This document shows positions 47,796 through 58,664 of a stretch of DNA of 64,000 bases, piece after piece. The stretch comes from Thozetella sp. PMI_491 (lineage: Eukaryota; Ascomycota; Sordariomycetes; Chaetosphaeriales; Chaetosphaeriaceae): the NCBI GenBank assembly GCA_021432635.1, contig MU270015.1:2834416-2898415 (forward strand). The letters run 5' to 3'. The notes beneath the pieces are model-generated. The model searched no databases. It was not told the origin of the DNA and saw only the letters and a list, made by a program, of their open reading frames with translations. Positions within the stretch are counted from its first letter, which is position 1. Each line of letters opens with the position of its first letter. The position numbers and the translations under genes are program-made.

Positions 47796-49420
47796 AAGGA
47801 TAGCGCGGAGCCACTAGAGTAGTGAGAAGATTGCTAGGGAGGTGATCCTCTGTCTCGAATGACTCCCACGGCGCCTCTGCTGAGAAGTGAAAACGGCCGA
47901 GAAACGGGTGTAAAGAGTGGCAGCGCATGGGATTAATGCGGCAAACGTTTTAATTCCTTTGTTATACTGCACGTCAAAACGCGCTGCTTCCATTCCCCCA
48001 ATTGGTAGGTTCCAGTGTTCAGGAATGGTAGCTACCAGAGGGCCAATCAGCTCTAAGAGGATAGCCGTTTGAGAAACAGACCTGCCATGGTAGATGTCTC
48101 ATTCTAGAGGAATGAAAAAACACGACGGCCTTCCATTTCCCACGTGGGAAATGGTTAGAGAAAAATATCAGTAAAAAAAGTGATTCGCCTACACACAGGG
48201 AACCCCCTTTTATTGCTATAGATAAGATATGCCTTTGCTACTTAACCAGCAAGATTTAACCCTCAGCATTTATCTTGAATTCTTAATATTATATTTATGC
48301 TAACTTAACTATGTAAGGTATAATTATGATATTTTACTTGGCTATCGCCGGGCTAAGGTAGCACAACAAACAAACACATTTAGCTGGCACAAGGGAGACC
48401 ATACCCGGCATCTCAAACAGTTAATAAATCAAGCAAATCCCACAGCAAATAGACATGGTCCAGCTACTGCCAATTTGTGTAGCCATGCTCTTCTTTTGCT
48501 GTTAGGTTCAAGGCATATCATCACTCAGTATTTTATCTAGTAGTAGTTAATGTTACCGGTCGCTTTGTTGCCACATACGCAAGCTCCGCCGCGGGAATAA
48601 CTGTGGGGCCGGCACACCATCACTCTGCCTTCATACGGACTTCGTAGGGCCTGCTAGGAGAAGTCCCAGGCGTACAGCAAGGTAAAGTCTATTTTTGGTC
48701 TATGATTATTGTTTCATACCAACAACATTAAGCGTATCACTCCAAATTTCGACTCTGGGAAGCCAATTCTGAGGACCTCGCATGATAAGATATGGCAACC
48801 ATTCATAGATTTATAGACATTGCGAGAAGCGATCTCCGGGCTGTGGCACAGGAATATTAGAGCGAAACTCAGGAGTGATGAGCTTAACAGGTCTTATCAT
48901 GACCAGGAGCTGTATAAACCAACCCCGCAATTTGTTCTCTACACAGGAGAGTAGAGCCTCGGGTACAATGCTATGCGACACGGCTGTAGGCAGAGCTGGG
49001 TGATATTAATGAGAATGAAGGCATATTATTTTCCCGGGGCTTGGCCTATGGAAAATGCTCCAGCCTATCGCAATCACGGAACTGAGACCCTTGGGGGTCC
49101 GCCCGGCTTTAGCCGCACGGCGAGGACGTCTAAATGCTCTCCCATCCAGCACGTAACTCTCTGGATACATCGGTCCGCAGCTGCACAGCCATCAATCTTT
49201 ACCCTACGCAATATCTAGACCCTGGTCTCCGGATCTTCGAAAAGTGGGCTTTGTATACGGGCGTGATTGAACCGCTCGTAGCAATCCGCAGCGGGATAGC
49301 TGCAGTGGCCGGCATGTGGCTTAATAAATATGACTGACGGCCCAACCCCGCCCATAGTACCGCGTTTCCTGTTCCTGGGTCTCGCTCATCTGTTCTGTCT
49401 GCAGGGCAATACTATCCAAC
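47796..49420. other. AT-rich intergenic region with a perfect palindrome
   Basis: No gene is supported. 48133-48154 is a perfect 22-base palindrome centred on CACGTG. 48190-48560 is distinctly AT-rich. An ATG at 49330 opens a short hydrophobic frame (VPRFLFLGLAHLFCLQG) that might be an upstream start of the peptidase gene but is not joined to it in frame. Confidence 0.4.
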
Positions 49421-51829
49421 ATGCGGTTTAGCAATATAACTTGTACTCTTGGCGTGTGCACCGACTTGGCAAATGAGCTGATTCGCCGCACTACTGCCAA
49501 TACCACGGTCGTGAACTTGTGTGAGGACTTTGAGTCGTGTGAGTGCGCTGTGGCTCTGGGCAGGCGTTACAGTTAGCTAACACACAGCGCACAAGTCGTC
49601 TGTGATGATTGGCGAAAGCAGCATACTCTTCGGCCAGACCAAGGGCAGATATCATACGACACTGTCCTTCAGGATAAATCCAACGATGTTTTACATGCGT
49701 ATCTCGAGGCGTCAGCACCGCCGATTGATACGCCAGCTGATCGTCAGAGCTTTGGCCTACTCAAGACAGCCTATGAAGCGTGCATGAATGAGACCGAAAT
49801 CAAGAGAGTCGGTGTCGCGCCTCTCACCGCAATACTTCAGCGCATCTCTCAAGTATTCCCCGTCTCTACTTCTGCGTACTCAGCGCTAAACTCGACTCTC
49901 TTAAAACCGAGCGAGTATGGAGAGCTCGGACAGATTCAGCTATTCCTTCAGCACATCGGACTGGGGCCCTTCCTCGACATAGGGGTTGGCCGCGATGATA
50001 AAGATCCAGTGGGTTGCACGTCCAGCAGCAGACATCAATCGCAAAGCTAGTTACTGAAAAAAACTCTAGTATACGAGAATTGTCCAAGTGTTTCCCCCAT
50101 CACAGTATACTTTGTCTATCGGATACTATGCAGACAACGCAACAATGAAGTCGTACTTGGATGCGATGAGCAAAGTATTCGCAAGTATTCATCCAAATAG
50201 CACTGCGAGATCAAATGCAGCCCAGCTCTCTCGTCAGGTCATTGAACTTGAAAGAGCTCTTTCGGGAATGGTTCCAGAACTCTCTGATTTGTACGATGTC
50301 AAGGTCAGTACTTCAAAGCAGAGACGTTTCATTGAATGGCAGTTGATCATCGATAGAAATACTACAACATTCTGTCCCTCGCGGAAATGGCGAAAGTGGC
50401 TCCTCCTCTTAGCCTCGATTATGTCGTTCGCAGCTTATCCCCAGCCAACTTCTCAAACGATCGAATGATTATAGCGTTTCCCTCCAACATAACTGCTATC
50501 TCCAATCTTATTGCCCGTTCTTCCAAAGAGACCCTCCAGACCTTTTTCATGTGGAGAGTAATAAATACATTTGTCAATACTATGCTGGCCCCCGAGTTGG
50601 AGCCTCTTAGGCAGCTCCTGAATACACTCGATGGAAAGGTGAGTAGTCTTTACGGGACCTCTATGCCTAGACTTCTATAGCTTATAACCCGCCACGTAGG
50701 ACCCGACTGCATTCCCCGAAAGATGGCGGACTTGTGTTAGACATGTTTCTAGCATTGACACGCTGGGATGGATCCTTAGCCGGTTCTATGCCCAGGAGTA
50801 CTTCTCGGAGAGGGGAAAAAAGCTCGCCGAATCGCTCGTCACATATATCAAGAAACAATACGCACAAACAATATCTTCCCTCGGCTGGGTTGACTCCTCG
50901 GTGCAATCCGAAGCGCTTAAGAAGCTTGACAAACTGGTAGCGCTCATGGGCTTTCCAGATTCGGTCAGTACCACTTGATGGCCCAGCAGTTAGTCCAAGG
51001 CTGACAGTACTAACAACTCTCCTAGAGCCCCGTGAATGTCACAGACCCCGTCGCGGTCCATAACTTCTACAAGGACGTGAACCTCACGACTGGATACTTT
51101 GACAATATTTGGTCTCTGCTCGAATGGTCTACTACACGTTCCTGGGGAAAGCTCGGGGCGCCTTACACGAGAGCGGAGTGGCAGATGACGGCACAGACGG
51201 TCAACGCCTACAACGATATCAACTCGAACGCCATCGCATTCCCGGCTGCCATACTCCAAATTCCTTACTTTCACCCTGACATCCCCCTGTATCTGAATTA
51301 CGGCGTGACTGGTTGGACAGTCGGCCACGAGGTGTCGCATGCCTTCGACAACAACGGCCGGCAGTACGACGCAGACGGGCGCTACGGGAGTGACTGGTGG
51401 ACGAACCACACAGATGCCGAGTTCACACGCCGGTCGCAATGCTTCATCGAACAGTATGGTAACTTTAGCGTGAAGGGGCTCGATGGCTCTCCGTTACACC
51501 TCGACGGCAAACAGACCCTTGGTGAGAATATCGCCGATGCCGGGGGTATTGATACCGCTTTTCTGGCCTGGCAGCAACATCGCAAAGATCATCCAGAACT
51601 GGACCCCTATCTCCCGGGTCTGGAGCACTGGACGCCCGAGCAGTTATACTTCATCTCATTTGCAAACTCTTGGTGCTCGGCGCACACCAACCAAGCTGTC
51701 ATCTCTCAGGTCTACACTGACGTGCACTCCCCGAACAGTTTCCGAGTCAAGGGAACACTACAAAATTCAAAGTACTTCAGGGAGCATTTCAACTGCCCGG
51801 TTAAAGAACCGACTTGCAAAATATGGTAA
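49421..51829 (+). CDS. M13 (neprilysin-like) zinc metallopeptidase
   Basis: Six exons join in frame: 49421-49538, 49596-50008, 50070-50303, 50357-50638, 50700-50963 and 51026-51829 (704 aa). Zinc site HEVSH (538-542) with third ligand Glu604 in GENIADAGG; substrate-binding NAYNDINSNAIAFPAAIL precedes it; the end CKIW matches the family C-terminus. The N-terminal disulphide region is present (CTLGVC, then LCEDFESFVCDDW, made by splicing). Family length is about 700-780 aa. The start is uncertain: the ATG at 49421 gives no signal peptide or membrane anchor, which M13 enzymes normally have, so a first exon may be missing from this model. It cleaves peptides outside the cell or in the secretory pathway by family. 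Confidence 0.88.
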
Positions 51830-54800
51830 CTTATACCTTTCTGTATCCGTCAGGACATGACTTTTTAGTGTAAATAAAATTTACGCTGAGGGGAGGACGG
51901 GTTTTTTTTTTCCGGCATCTTGGGCCATGGCTCTGTTCCAAGGCACGATGAATATATCACGTATCACGGAAGACCATTCGCCTCAAGACAATGCCAAGAT
52001 CTTGTCCAATCATATTTTCAACTACACATAACTTTAGTGGATTGCCAAGGTAGATTCCATGGGTAGTAGGTTAAGATTTACTTTGGTTTGGCCAGGTATC
52101 TGGATGCATCGTAAGTGTGCAACTGCTAGTACTCTCACCGCTTTTTCAAGAAAATACTGGTTGCCATGGTTGGAGAGTTTTCATTAAGCTGAAGAGCCTC
52201 GTAGTATTGAACCGGTATGTTGAGACTTTCCTGTCAGCTGGAAGGAACACTAAGGGCATTTCCGAGCGGCAGTCCCAAATTGGTCTTTGGGCCGTGGAGC
52301 CGCCTATTCGGGATGCTGCCAAGTAAATAATTGTGCCTGAGGGAAACTTTATTTAAGCTCATACATACGGCAGTAATTCATCTACCGAACCTATCTGAGC
52401 GAACGCAATAACAGGGGTGCAGACATAAAGGTGCCAAGAACGCCTGCATTCGGATTTAGCATGAGCCAGGCACAACTGCTACACAGCCTGCCCAGGCCGA
52501 TTTCCACGACTTGTCGCAAATACCTACATACCATTAGCTATCACATATTTCTCATGGATTATCCATCTTCCGCGCCTATCAAGGAACCGGGCGGGGCGAT
52601 CGTCTCCTAGTTTGCGCATCGCCTGCCCCTGACGGTGATACCCACCATCAAGGGGAAACTACTCGACGCTAGCGGGGGTGTTCAGCGCAAGTCTTTTATC
52701 TACTCAGGTAGGAACGGTCGAGCTTGTAAAAGAACGGGTATAAACCTCGGAGTCGGGCTTTGGCTTGGGGGCCATTAATGGAATTGATTTCGGCCCTAGC
52801 TCCTGAGTATGTTCATCCCTAACCCACGAAGCTAGGAGTAGCGGTCGATGCTAGCCCTGAAAAGGGACTATTGGGGTTTTGGCATCCGTCAACGCCAAGG
52901 GAAATATACTATCGCTACACTTCGGCCGCTTCGACATGTCACTACTCGCGTTGCGCTTGATAAACATTAGTTAACCTGTCCTGGCCCTGTATATCATATC
53001 GCCGGCTTAGCGAGAGAGCTTTTCTCCGCCTATGCCTATACCGCGCTGCTGCTGTGTACCCCTTTAGTAACGACTGGCTCTGCGTGCCTTTAACGTGTAG
53101 CATCTCGTGACCTCACGTTATACGGAACCACATACAATGCGCCGATATGTTGGCATTCCTGACGTTGGTGTCAGGAAATACCATCAGGTGATTCAGTCTC
53201 ACCGCTCCTCCGGCCGACCAGCTCAGCCGTCCCCATTTCACTCAGCTGGAGCTGGCTCAGTGGGGTTTTACAAGTTGGGCGGGAGGCGCAGGAGATTTGC
53301 CAACTGGAACGCCCGAAGCGGGGCCAGCCGCTCTCGCTGCAGGGGCACCGCTCCCCTCAAGTCGTGTGTCACCAAGCCCGCCGCTACGGGCACTATCTGA
53401 ACGGCTGCTGGAATGTCGGTTTTAGTCTCCCTTTGGATTACAGACGTCTTAAAGAGGAGGATGCTCGCTCCATCCGGCTTCAATAAAGTCACCCACATGT
53501 CGATAACCTCGGGGATATGGAAGGTGTTTTGCTGATCACTTGACACGCCGCGGAACCTCCCCCGGAGCCGTCGGCGACGGTGTGTCGGGGATGGTCCGAA
53601 CGCGTCAGCGGCGCCTACCACAGGATCATGGCCGAGAGTCCCGCAAAGCAAAGGCGTGCTCCGCTCCGCGCAATTGCTTGCTGACCTCCAGGGGCTGTCA
53701 GAATAAGCACGGTCGCGCTAACGCAGGGGCGTGCGAGCCATTGTTTCGCGGCCCCGGGACGAAGACCAAAAGCATGGGGCATATGACGCCCAGGGATTCA
53801 ATATTGTCGAGCTCGGCTGAGCAGCCATTCGCACAGAGGCGCTCATTTTGCCGCTCCCCGGAAGCCGGCTACTTCGTCTCCAGAAACAAGTACGTGACGG
53901 TGCATGACCATTGGGTCCTGCTCTTGCGGCCATTCGCTCCTCCATGGCCGTACAGTGCTATTCGCTCGCTTACACCGCTAAGCCACCTCTTATGTATTCC
54001 CCGAAAGACACATCCAGCTTCCTATACTCCATACTAAGAGGCGGTATTCTGCCTGTAAGCTTTTCTTTCTTCATCCTGGGGCAATGGCGAGAATTATGGA
54101 AGGTATCGCAATTGCTCCTACGGCGATGCCGGCTGGTGCTTGCCTAGACTTGAAATTAGTCTCAACTATTTGCCCCGATCTGTTTTAACGAGGCGCAAAT
54201 TGTCTCCCGAATTTGCAGTGCTTCTGACTTGCCAAAATTTCCGCCACCGACGCGCATTGTGGTGCCGGTCTCCGGGGGTGTCTCGATAGCCCCGCCGACT
54301 TTGCCGACGGCGCTTCCTGCGAACCAGCGAAACAAAGACAACTGCATTACCCCGATTTCAGGCTTGGCAGTTTTAGTAAGGTACGGCATTCAGTCAAATG
54401 CGCGTGTATACAGTCCCCGATCCTGCGCTACATCTGATCCAATAAGGCGGCCCGCTGCGGGTCATAGCTCGCCGCCGTAGCATCCGCTGCATCCGTAGGA
54501 GTACCAAGCAATGCTACAAGGTTTAGGAGCTGCAAGAAGGGGAAGGAGGCTTACTGCTCCTACTTTCGGCCTCCCATTCCCCATTCGCGCCCTCGTTCCG
54601 ACGTCAATCCGAGGAGAGCAGGGCAGCTATTCGGGTCGACCACTGCCAAAGTGGTACAGACTGTGTATTCGGCATTGTATGCGTGGTTGCAGCCCCATTC
54701 AATTGGCAGGCTGCCTTTCCGAGATCGCCTTAGGAAGCACTAGATCCTATGCTTTCCTTTCTCCGCAATCTGGCCATGGCTTGCCATTTTGTTACACAGG

Positions 54801-55023
54801 GCTGAACCAGCGGATTCCGTAGCTCCTCTTGCTGACCTCGAACCACCACTCAGCCAAGGAGCTTCCGCTTGCCGACGCCTCCGCGAGGGCGACAGTGTAA
54901 CTGCTATATAAGAGAGCCATAGCGTACGGATCAGCATGGTTTTATCTTCATCCTCCCAAACCACATCTCCCTATCACCTAGACAGTCTACCACCCCTTGC
55001 CGCAGCAGTACTCTCAAGCAGCC
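51830..55023. other. 3.2 kb intergenic region
   Basis: No convincing gene. Overlapping frames occur at 53107-54150, but none has a recognisable motif. 54162-54389 is open on both strands; the minus frame contains TMRVGGGNFGKSEALQIRE. TATATAAG at 54905-54912 is a TATA box for the gene at 55024. Confidence 0.4.
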
Positions 55024-55530
55024 ATGTCGAACGCTACTATGACCCAGACGGCGCTCGCCGACGCCTTGAACGCGGCGATCTTCGGCCCGGCTTCCAGCGA
55101 CGTCACCGTGCACGTCGTCGCTGCCTACATCGAGATGGTCTTCTTCCTCCTCCTCATCCAGAACAGCGAGGAGATCTTCAACATCGCCTACAACCAGTAT
55201 GTTACCGCTGATGACCGCGACGACGTCAACAACAACAACCGCCAGAACCTCGACAACGGTGGCTTCAAAACCCTCCTCACCAACATCCGCAACACTATCT
55301 CCAACCGCCGTGTCATGTCCAGCCAAGTCATCAACGCACCGGAGCTCTTGGGCGACACCAACCCGTCTACTACCTGCGCTGGCCACACTGCTGTTGTCAA
55401 GGGCGTTGACGCAACCGGAAAGCTTGTCACCATCAACTTCTATGCTGTCGGCACGGCGGCCAGGAACTCGGACGGCTCTGCGGCTTTGGCATTCCAGAAG
55501 ATGATCATCACCACGAACCCCTTCGTTTAA
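55024..55530 (+). CDS. Uncharacterised protein, probably well expressed
   Basis: Single exon of 168 aa from MSNATMTQTALADALNAAIF; a further in-frame ATG sits at 55036 and non-ATG codons lie upstream. TATATAAG is 119 bases before the ATG and a C-rich leader with CAGCC precedes it. Third codon positions are strongly C-biased, as in highly expressed fungal genes. It has one hydrophobic helix (VVAAYIEMVFFLLLI, about 28-42), an Asn/Asp-rich turn, then a soluble C-terminus with strands (KLVTINFYAVG). No signal peptide. I do not recognise the family. Confidence 0.75.
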   Translation: MSNATMTQTALADALNAAIFGPASSDVTVHVVAAYIEMVFFLLLIQNSEEIFNIAYNQYVTADDRDDVNNNNRQNLDNGGFKTLLTNIRNTISNRRVMSSQVINAPELLGDTNPSTTCAGHTAVVKGVDATGKLVTINFYAVGTAARNSDGSAALAFQKMIITTNPFV

Positions 55531-56305
55531 GGGCCGAGAATCGGGGAACGTGGTTGGAATAGACGACTATCACGCCAGACAAGCCAAAGAAACCTTTCAT
55601 AAGGACTAGACATAAGTCGGGCCTATCCTCCACGAAGCCACAACACACCCTTCGCGCGTGTGGCGCGCTGTGACATATACCGACACGGTCACCTTACCCT
55701 TCCATGTACATCTTATTATTGCATTGGCAATTTTCGCTTCTACGGTCCCATTTGCGAACAGAGGCTCTGTAGAAGAGCAGGAACTGGGTTTGTGGTTGTC
55801 GGACCACGCATGGGATGAAGGACTCCTAATTAGAATTAATTAGAGGAGACGAGCACAGGGTATCCAGGGGCCACATAATCCTGGCACTGTACACATGTAT
55901 AGTGAAGGGGAGAGATACGATAGAAGGAGCATCACGGAATAGACAAAATAAAGAAAGCAAACAGAGAGCCCGTATCTGTGTAAAGGCCAGAAGTTAGTGA
56001 ACACCAGCAAGTTCGTCTTACCGCAATTTATCCCTTCCACTACATATCAAGTTTACGTCTAGACAGAATAGACACACTTCAAGGTGGCACTTTGGATAGA
56101 TACGTCAATATAAGCTCAACACGCAGATTGATAGCGTGAACGATTAGTTTGGCTGACGCTTCCGGGTCTACAGTCGCAGTTCACAGCTTGGGTTGAGTGA
56201 TGGTGTCGATTGAGAGGTCAATAGCTGAGTCAACGGATAATACACTCTGACCTTAAGAAGCCACTTCTCGCTCAGGATGTTAAACACTCCCGCTCATCGC
56301 TCACA
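55531..56305. other. Convergent intergenic region
   Basis: 775 bases between the stop of the 55024 gene and the stop of the GT4 gene. No gene or RNA recognised; a short frame at 55658-55843 is not convincing. Confidence 0.4.
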
Positions 56306-57352
56306 CTAATTGCCCCTGCCTTCGGCCTTGTTCACCAGCTTCTCGTATATATCCACATAACGCTGAGCCATTACCTTCGAAAGGAAGCGGTCTTCGAATG
56401 CTTGGCGCACCCTTTCGCGTGACAAGTGACCAAGACGGCCAACTGCACTTATTGATGCTTCCTCATCTTCAACAATGAAGCCTGACACTCCGTCTTCGAT
56501 CACTTCGGATGTCGAGCCCCGATTGAACGCAATCACCGGCGTCCCACAGGCCATGGCTTCGATCATTACGAGGCCAAACGGCTCTGGCCAATCGATCGGG
56601 AATAATAGCGCCTGGGCATTGCAGAGGAACTCGGCTTTCTCCGCCTCCGAGATCTCCCCGACATATTCAACATGCGGAAGGGTGAACAGGTGCCGAATCT
56701 CCTCCTCGTAGTATGTCTTGTCGGCCGAGTCAATCTTTGCCGCGATTTTAATTTTCAATCCCGCCGCCCCTGCTATGCGGATGGCACGATCCACTCTTTT
56801 CTCCGGAGAAATGCGGCCGAGGAACGCCAAGTAGCTAGGATTTGCGCTCGGTATTGGCTCAAGCAAACACTGAGGAAGCCCGTGATACACTGTCGACACC
56901 CAGTTTGCCTGTGGCATCAGCTGACGTTGATTGTCAGAGATGGACACTACCGGCACATCGCGAAAGGAGTCGAAGATACGATGTAACTCGGGCAAATTGA
57001 GACGGCCATGCATGGTGGTTAGAAATGGCACTGGCTGGCGTGTGAACAAAGAGAAAGGGTAGTATTCGAGATGGAAGTGCAGGATATCGAATTCGTCCGC
57101 ACGACGGCGGACCTCTTCGAGCAATAGCATGTGCAGCGCTGTCCTGTCGCTGATATTGGGATCTAGGCGAAGTGCTGAGGGCCACGGTGCCTCGAGTTTC
57201 GCAGATGTCTTAGAATCGCCGCTCGCAAAAAGCGTGACCTCGTGCCCGGCCTCGACGAGGGCATCGGCTAGATACGCCACCACACGCTCTGTACCTCCGT
57301 AGAGCGCCGGCGGAACCGCTTCGTTGAGCGGTGCAACCAAGGCAATTCGCAT
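56306..57352 (-). CDS. GT4 glycosyltransferase of bacterial type
   Basis: Single exon, 348 aa. GT-B fold of family GT4: N-terminal PPALYGGTERVV (15-25, a donor/acceptor loop typical of bacterial members), LGRISPEKRVDRAI (178-191), and the catalytic region PEPFGLVMIEAMACGTPVIA (256-275, E-x7-E motif). There is no signal peptide or membrane segment, so it acts in the cytosol. Compact size, lack of introns and the overall sequence style match bacterial GT4 enzymes of capsule or glycoconjugate synthesis rather than fungal GT4 (Alg2, Alg11, PIG-A, trehalose phosphorylase). Horizontal transfer from bacteria is inferred. Sugar and acceptor unknown. The flanking region is plainly fungal. Confidence 0.88.
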   Translation of the reverse strand: MRIALVAPLNEAVPPALYGGTERVVAYLADALVEAGHEVTLFASGDSKTSAKLEAPWPSALRLDPNISDRTALHMLLLEEVRRRADEFDILHFHLEYYPFSLFTRQPVPFLTTMHGRLNLPELHRIFDSFRDVPVVSISDNQRQLMPQANWVSTVYHGLPQCLLEPIPSANPSYLAFLGRISPEKRVDRAIRIAGAAGLKIKIAAKIDSADKTYYEEEIRHLFTLPHVEYVGEISEAEKAEFLCNAQALLFPIDWPEPFGLVMIEAMACGTPVIAFNRGSTSEVIEDGVSGFIVEDEEASISAVGRLGHLSRERVRQAFEDRFLSKVMAQRYVDIYEKLVNKAEGRGN

Positions 57353-58664
57353 CTCTTAAAATTCCTGTGCTGGCCAAATGGATTCGAATTCATTGGTACC
57401 TGCCGTCAAGCGTTCAGCTATGGGAAAGTGTGAAGGGGGGGTGGCATAAGGCGGCTGGGCTGTCTCCGTGTGCGGAGAACTTTTACCAGCATCGATACCA
57501 TAAGTGCAAAGTTATATCTCGAGATTCCATCTTTTTCTCACCTAGTGTCCAAATCGTGTCTCGTTTTCCACTTCCGCCTTCCTCGTATCTGGGCTCGACG
57601 CCCGGAGCCGGAGCAGCAGGTTCATGGCTTCGAACCAAAGAGACAATGCACTGTTTAACAATTGTTATTATTTCTTTCAGGCCGATTCTATCCGGGCAAA
57701 GATAGAGGATAGAATAGTTCAATATTTCTTTTCGTATTCAAGGATCAGTTGGTGGGCAGGAATGGAATGTACCGTCGCGACCGCGACGTCTACTCTCCGG
57801 CATTGGGGTCGTTCCCATGAACAAAGACGGGGCCAGACATAATTACTAGACAGCCTCCACCCGAGGTTTAAAGAGAAAGCTGTCATTTATCGATAAAAAT
57901 AAGATGAGCAATACGCGGTATTATAGCAAAACTAGACGGGCCTGTCATGCGCGACTGATTTAATATTTCTTGACTTAGCCCCTACTGCTATCCCCGTACG
58001 AAGAACTCCAATCCGTTTGTAGGACTGAGAGAGTCAGCCTAGATAATATAGCCAAGAATGCGTCAAGTGACTCAGGAGTACCTCACCAATCTCATCAGTG
58101 GCCTACGCATTGGGACTTGGCCTTCTCAATCGTTGCCCAGTACTTGATACGATAGCAGCGATCGCAAGTACGCTTCGGACCAGGCATGAACGCCTAGTCG
58201 CAGGAACGAGATTGCCAGAAGAGGTGAACCGTGCTACGGGATAAGTGGTAGTTGATATGACATGGAGCAGAAAATGGACCTAGGTGCCTGGTTAAACACG
58301 AGGGGCTAACCGTCTGTTCGCGGCCTCGGCATACTGAGCAGAAAGGCTGGCATTTTGGTCTGGCTGGGTTATGAGCTCGGCAAGCACCGGTTAGTGTTGG
58401 GCAGTACTGTACCCCGCACCATTAGGCCCAGAAGTCTAGGCCTTTAGGGATTCCCTTTGGGCTAGGAGGACCCCCCTGCGTGGCCTGTCCTGCTACTGCG
58501 CAAGGTACTGCCACTCAAAGCGAGTCGCTCCACTTAAGTTAGGTTCCTTCTCGGTCAGGTGAGACCAGGACCTACGCCCTATTCTTAGTGCTACACGTGA
58601 TTTGAACGGGCACATTCACGTCAAAACACCAGCATCATCTTGCACGAGCGGATATTCCGACAAA
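57353..58664. other. Intergenic region between GT4 and BMT6
   Basis: 1.3 kb without a supported full gene. It contains a minus-strand mini-ORF with a zinc-cluster-like start (listed separately). Confidence 0.4.
58095..58187 (-). other. Mini-ORF resembling the start of a zinc-cluster protein
   Basis: Complete 30-codon frame MPGPKRTCDRCYRIKYWAT... ending CVGH. The KRTCDRCYRIK part matches the first loop of a Zn2Cys6 domain (Cys-x2-Cys-x6 with basic residues), but the remaining cysteines are missing. It may be a gene remnant, a first exon whose partner I cannot find, or chance. Confidence 0.25.

Noticed and set aside
53107-54150. Overlapping frames in the 3.2 kb gap after the M13 gene
   Set aside because: No motif, no consistent splice signals and no preferred strand.
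57590-57660. tRNA-like GGTTC...TTCGAACC motif
   Set aside because: Only a T-arm-like piece is present; no acceptor stem, D-arm or anticodon arm can be folded around it.
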